8,697 nt of DNA from Clostridiales bacterium (lineage in GTDB: Bacteria; Bacillota; Clostridia; Lachnospirales; Anaerotignaceae), in NCBI GenBank assembly GCA_021202325.1, contig JAJQDF010000079.1, positions 1 to 8,697 on the forward strand. Reading direction: 5' to 3'. Under the pieces are notes generated by a model. The model made no database searches, was not told the origin of the DNA, and saw only the letters and a list, made by a program, of their open reading frames with translations. Position numbers and translations under genes: made by a program. Below are positions 6,416-8,697 of the stretch, one piece after another (position 1 is the stretch's first letter; each line of letters opens with the position of its first letter).

Positions 6416-6526
6416 AGGATTTTTATATATGAAAGTCCGATTGCTTGGTGCTTATAGAACTTATGCAATCGAACCGTATTTAAACTTTGCTATTTTTTCA
6501 TAGAAAGATGGTAAATCCTCATACGG
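6416..6526 (+). ncRNA. Candidate structured leader RNA upstream of RNase J
   Basis: The 190-base gap between the DUF1292 gene and RNase J contains three exact 7-bp inverted repeats nested inside one another: AGGATTT 6416-6422 with AAATCCT 6513-6519; TATGAAA 6428-6434 with TTTCATA 6496-6502; CGATTGC 6438-6444 with GCAATCG 6465-6471. Two shorter helices could compete: CCGTAT 6474-6479 with ATACGG 6521-6526 (crossing the first), and AAAGT 6432-6436 with ACTTT 6484-6488. I recognise no known riboswitch or T-box consensus. The structure overlaps a short reading frame (6429-6503). Whether it is a real RNA element is inference. Confidence 0.35.
6429..6503 (+). CDS. Possible 24-residue leader peptide upstream of RNase J
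   Basis: An ATG at 6429 opens 24 codons (starting MKVRLLGAYR, ending FAIFS) and stops at TAG 6501-6503. AGGA at 6416-6419 is nine bases upstream, a workable Shine-Dalgarno. No known peptide family is recognised. The Shine-Dalgarno, start and stop codons all sit in the nested inverted repeats of this leader, so if real it may be a regulatory uORF. A frame this short is quite likely by chance. Confidence 0.2.
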   Translation: MKVRLLGAYRTYAIEPYLNFAIFS

Positions 6527-6527
6527 C

Positions 6528-6533
6528 TATAAT
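6528..6533 (+). promoter_or_regulatory. Possible -10 box of an internal promoter for RNase J
   Basis: A perfect TATAAT at 6528-6533, 60 bases before the RNase J start. No good -35 is present at 16-18 bases (the sequence there is AAGATG-like) and there is no extended TG motif, so it is weak evidence. If used, transcripts would start near 6540 and lack the nested repeats upstream. Confidence 0.3.
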
Positions 6534-6549
6534 ACGTTCATGATACATA

Positions 6550-6565
6550 CACGTCCAATGGCGTG
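6550..6565 (+). other. Small hairpin just upstream of the RNase J ribosome binding site
   Basis: CACGTC (6550-6555) pairs with GGCGTG (6560-6565), including one G-T pair, around a CAAT tetraloop. It is followed by an A-rich spacer and the strong AGGAGG at 6581-6586. It leaves the ribosome site open, so it is more likely a stabilising or processing hairpin than an occluding one. Confidence 0.35.
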
Positions 6566-6593
6566 AAAAAATAAATATACAGGAGGCGTTTTT

Positions 6594-8264
6594 TTGGCTT
6601 CAAAAAAACCAAAGTTAAAAGTAATTTCTTTGGGCGGCCTACAGGAAATCGGGAAAAATATGACGGTTTTTGAATATGACAACGACATAATTATAGTTGA
6701 CTGCGGTCTTGCGTTCCCGGAGGACGACATGCTGGGAATAGACCTTGTCATACCCGACACAACATATTTAATGAAAAATCTGGATAAAATAAGAGGCATT
6801 GTGCTTACCCACGGGCATGAGGACCATATCGGCGCTCTGCCCTATGTGCTTAAGGAGATAAATGTGCCTGTTTTTGGTACGCTTCTTACACTGGGACTTT
6901 TGGAGAATAAGCTCAAGGAGCACGGCCTCAATAAGCTTGTAACTCTCCATACCGTAGTGCCCGGAGAGAGGGTTAAACTCGGTCAGTTTACAGTGGAATT
7001 TATCCATACAAACCATTCGATTGCCGACTCGGTCGCACTTGCGATCACTACGCCGGTCGGAGTCGTGGTTCATACAGGCGATTTCAAGGTGGATTATACG
7101 CCCATTGACGGGGAGGTTATGAACCTCCATAGGTTTGCCGAGCTTGGAAAGGAAGGGGTTCTGCTTCTTTTAAGCGACAGCACCAATGCCCAAAGAAAGG
7201 GCTACACCATGTCGGAAAGCTCCGTCGGCGGAGTGTTTGATGATATTTTCAGCGAGACGCCCAAAAACAGAATAATGGTGGCGACGTTCTCGTCAAATAT
7301 CCACAGAATACAGCAGATAGTAAACTCGGCATACAAGTACGGCAGAAAGGTGGCCATTATCGGCCGAAGCATGGTAAATGCCGTAAAGACTTCAATTGAA
7401 CTGGAATATCTGAATATGCCGGACAATACGCTTATCGACATAAGCGAAATAAAGAATTATTCGGACGATAAGCTTGTAATAATCACAACGGGCAGTCAGG
7501 GCGAAACAATGTCGGCTCTTTCGAGAATTGCATCCAACGAGCATAAGCAGGTTACAATAAAGCCCGGAGACAAGATTATAATAAGCGCATCATCTATACC
7601 GGGGAATGAGAAAAATATTTCCAATGTAATAAACGAGCTTACAAGAAAGGGTGCCGATGTTGTGTACGAAGGCATTGCCGACATACATGTATCGGGACAT
7701 GCAAGACAGGAGGAGCTTAAGCTTATGCTCTCCCTTGTAAAGCCCAAATATTTCATGCCGGTTCACGGCGAATATGTTCACCTGCTCAGCCATAAGGAGC
7801 TGGCCATGTCGCTTGGCATACCCAAGGAAAATATTTTTATAATGAATATCGGCGAGGTTTTGGAGCTTTCCAAAAAGGATGCCAAAATAAACGGAACCGT
7901 TCCTTCGGGACAGGTGCTGGTTGACGGTCTCGGAGTCGGAGACGTAGGAAACATAGTATTAAGAGACAGAAGAAATCTTTCGGAAAACGGACTTATGGTG
8001 GTTGTTGTTACTATTGATTCGGCGACGGGAGCAGTACTGGCCGGGCCGGATATTATATCGAGGGGCTTTGTATATGTGAGAGAATCTGAAGATCTTATGG
8101 AGGAAGCCAAAAAGGTAATAAATGAAGCACTTATGAAGTGTGAAACAAGGCATATTTCCGGCTGGACAAACATAAAGAACACAATAAAGGATACTCTCAA
8201 AAATTTCCTCTGGCAGAAGATGAAGAGAAGCCCCATGATACTGCCCATAATAATGGAGATTTAA
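6594..8264 (+). CDS. rnj: Ribonuclease J
   Basis: Cytoplasmic metallo-beta-lactamase/beta-CASP ribonuclease with 5'-3' exonuclease and endonuclease activity, central to mRNA decay and rRNA maturation in Firmicutes. The 556-residue length is normal for the family. Visible landmarks: the zinc motif HGHEDH (H73, H75, D77, H78), H138/H141 in IHTNH, D163 in HTGDF, the beta-CASP segment with GRSM (257-260), H369 in VSGHA, H391 in PVHGEY, and a complete C-terminal domain (about 450-556). It starts with TTG, fixed by AGGAGG seven bases upstream; the first in-frame ATG (codon 23) would delete the first strand and the conserved LGGLQEIGKN. The YlbF-family gene follows after 11 bases. The long leader upstream, with possible RNA structure, hints at post-transcriptional control. 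Confidence 0.96.
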   Translation: MASKKPKLKVISLGGLQEIGKNMTVFEYDNDIIIVDCGLAFPEDDMLGIDLVIPDTTYLMKNLDKIRGIVLTHGHEDHIGALPYVLKEINVPVFGTLLTLGLLENKLKEHGLNKLVTLHTVVPGERVKLGQFTVEFIHTNHSIADSVALAITTPVGVVVHTGDFKVDYTPIDGEVMNLHRFAELGKEGVLLLLSDSTNAQRKGYTMSESSVGGVFDDIFSETPKNRIMVATFSSNIHRIQQIVNSAYKYGRKVAIIGRSMVNAVKTSIELEYLNMPDNTLIDISEIKNYSDDKLVIITTGSQGETMSALSRIASNEHKQVTIKPGDKIIISASSIPGNEKNISNVINELTRKGADVVYEGIADIHVSGHARQEELKLMLSLVKPKYFMPVHGEYVHLLSHKELAMSLGIPKENIFIMNIGEVLELSKKDAKINGTVPSGQVLVDGLGVGDVGNIVLRDRRNLSENGLMVVVVTIDSATGAVLAGPDIISRGFVYVRESEDLMEEAKKVINEALMKCETRHISGWTNIKNTIKDTLKNFLWQKMKRSPMILPIIMEI

Positions 8265-8275
8265 GGAGAATAAAG

Positions 8276-8584
8276 TTGGACAGGCTGAATGACCTGACAA
8301 AGGAATTGGCAGCCGCACTGGCGGAGGCCGATGTTTACAAAGAATATATCGAAAAAAGAAATGCAATCACAGAGGACGACACCGAAAGGATTAAGAAATT
8401 TAAAGAAGCAAGAAAAAGCGCCGTTATGCAGGGCTCGAGCGAGGACGAGGAAAAATCCTGTAAGCTGTACAGCGAGCTGATGCTAAAAAAAGCCACCAGA
8501 GAATATTTGCTCAGCGAAAAGAGACTGCTTAAGACGATAAACGGAATCTATGATTCGATAGTATCCGATATAGAAATAATGTAA
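8276..8584 (+). CDS. YlbF/YmcA-family protein (probable)
   Basis: A 102-residue, almost entirely alpha-helical cytoplasmic protein. The pattern of an N-terminal helix with LAEADVYKEYIEKRNAI (about 15-31), a charged middle, and a helix near the C-terminus (YLLSEKRLLKTINGIYDSI, about 77-95) fits the YlbF/YmcA/YheA family (DUF964). In Bacillus subtilis YlbF acts with YmcA and YaaT to modulate RNase Y-dependent mRNA maturation. This protein is shorter than YlbF, nearer YheA-like members, so the function is not assured. The start is TTG; AAGGAG at 8263-8268, overlapping the RNase J stop, is seven bases upstream. Cotranscription with RNase J supports a role in RNA turnover. A terminator follows immediately. 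Confidence 0.65.
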   Translation: MDRLNDLTKELAAALAEADVYKEYIEKRNAITEDDTERIKKFKEARKSAVMQGSSEDEEKSCKLYSELMLKKATREYLLSEKRLLKTINGIYDSIVSDIEIM

Positions 8585-8591
8585 AGAACAC

Positions 8592-8628
8592 AGACGGCGG
8601 AGATATTTCTGCCGTCTTTATTATTGTT
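8592..8628 (+). terminator. Rho-independent terminator of the ireB-to-ylbF block
   Basis: AGACGGCGGAG (8592-8602) pairs with TTTCTGCCGTCT (8607-8617), about 11 pairs with two G-T wobbles and an ATA-containing tetraloop, followed by TTTATTATTGTTTT. It begins eight bases after the last stop codon and marks the end of the operon. Confidence 0.88.
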
Positions 8629-8677
8629 TTATATTTTATATTTACAGAATAAGCAAAGAAGCGGACATAAAACGGTA

Positions 8678-8697
8678 TTATTTTCCAAGTTCTTTAC
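8678..8697 (-). CDS. Possible C-terminal end of a convergent gene (partial)
   Basis: Read on the - strand from the window edge, one frame gives KELGK followed by TAA (complement of 8678-8680). This could be the end of a gene facing the operon, but five codons cannot be identified, and another - strand frame is open longer here. It is recorded only so that a reader extending the window will check it. Confidence 0.12.

Noticed and set aside
2..8683. The 11-base AAATAATACCG at 2-12 plus TTTTATGT at 18-25 recur inverted at 8673-8683 and 8665-8672, near both window ends.
   Set aside because: The left copy is explained by a terminator stem. The match is short, AT-rich and interrupted by five bases, with no element boundaries or target-site duplication.
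1..8697. Search for CRISPR arrays, tRNA or rRNA genes, insertion sequences, attachment sites, toxin-antitoxin pairs and defence genes.
   Set aside because: None seen. Intergenic gaps are all under about 220 bases and hold only promoters, hairpins and terminators; gene content is housekeeping plus phosphate scavenging.

Overview
The window looks like a chromosomal stretch from a low-to-moderate GC Gram-positive anaerobe of the class Clostridia. A Lachnospirales-like relative fits best, but I cannot name a genus. The evidence is the Firmicutes-specific gene block ireB-ruvX-DUF1292, the RNase J and YlbF-family genes, strong AGGAGG-type ribosome binding sites, frequent AGA/ATA codons, and short intergenic gaps with AT-rich promoters. 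Every clear gene is on the + strand, and nothing looks mobile, phage-derived or broken.

Layout. Positions 1-41 hold a rho-independent terminator of an upstream gene outside the window. Positions 55-2957 form a two-gene unit: a secreted alkaline phosphatase, then a YibE/F-family membrane protein, closed by a strong terminator. The phosphatase has a good -10 box, with a palindrome and Pho-box-like repeats around the -35 position. Positions 2989-5207 hold a HAD-IIB (Cof-type) phosphatase overlapping by ATGA with mtaB, a tRNA methylthiotransferase. Positions 5223-8628 hold ireB, ruvX, a DUF1292 protein, RNase J and a YlbF-family protein, closed by a terminator at 8592-8628. No terminator is visible inside this last block, so it may be read as one transcript, although an internal promoter may lie in the 190-base gap before RNase J.

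How the genes fit together. The first unit suggests phosphate scavenging at the cell surface; the role of its YibE/F partner is unknown. The remaining genes are housekeeping: tRNA modification (mtaB), a regulatory phosphoprotein of the Ser/Thr-kinase pathway (ireB), RNA/DNA processing (ruvX) and mRNA decay (RNase J with a YlbF-family protein; in Bacillus YlbF works with the RNase Y machinery).

I see no dramatic new system. The most interesting unexplained sequence is the RNase J leader (6404-6593). It has three nested inverted-repeat blocks and a 24-codon reading frame whose Shine-Dalgarno, start codon and stop codon all lie in those helices. This could be an RNA control element for RNase J. 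Smaller points are the His/Trp metal-site variant of the alkaline phosphatase, the candidate Pho operator, an inverted repeat in the HAD gene leader, and an apparent decayed duplication of the 3' end of mtaB that now carries the likely ireB promoter.
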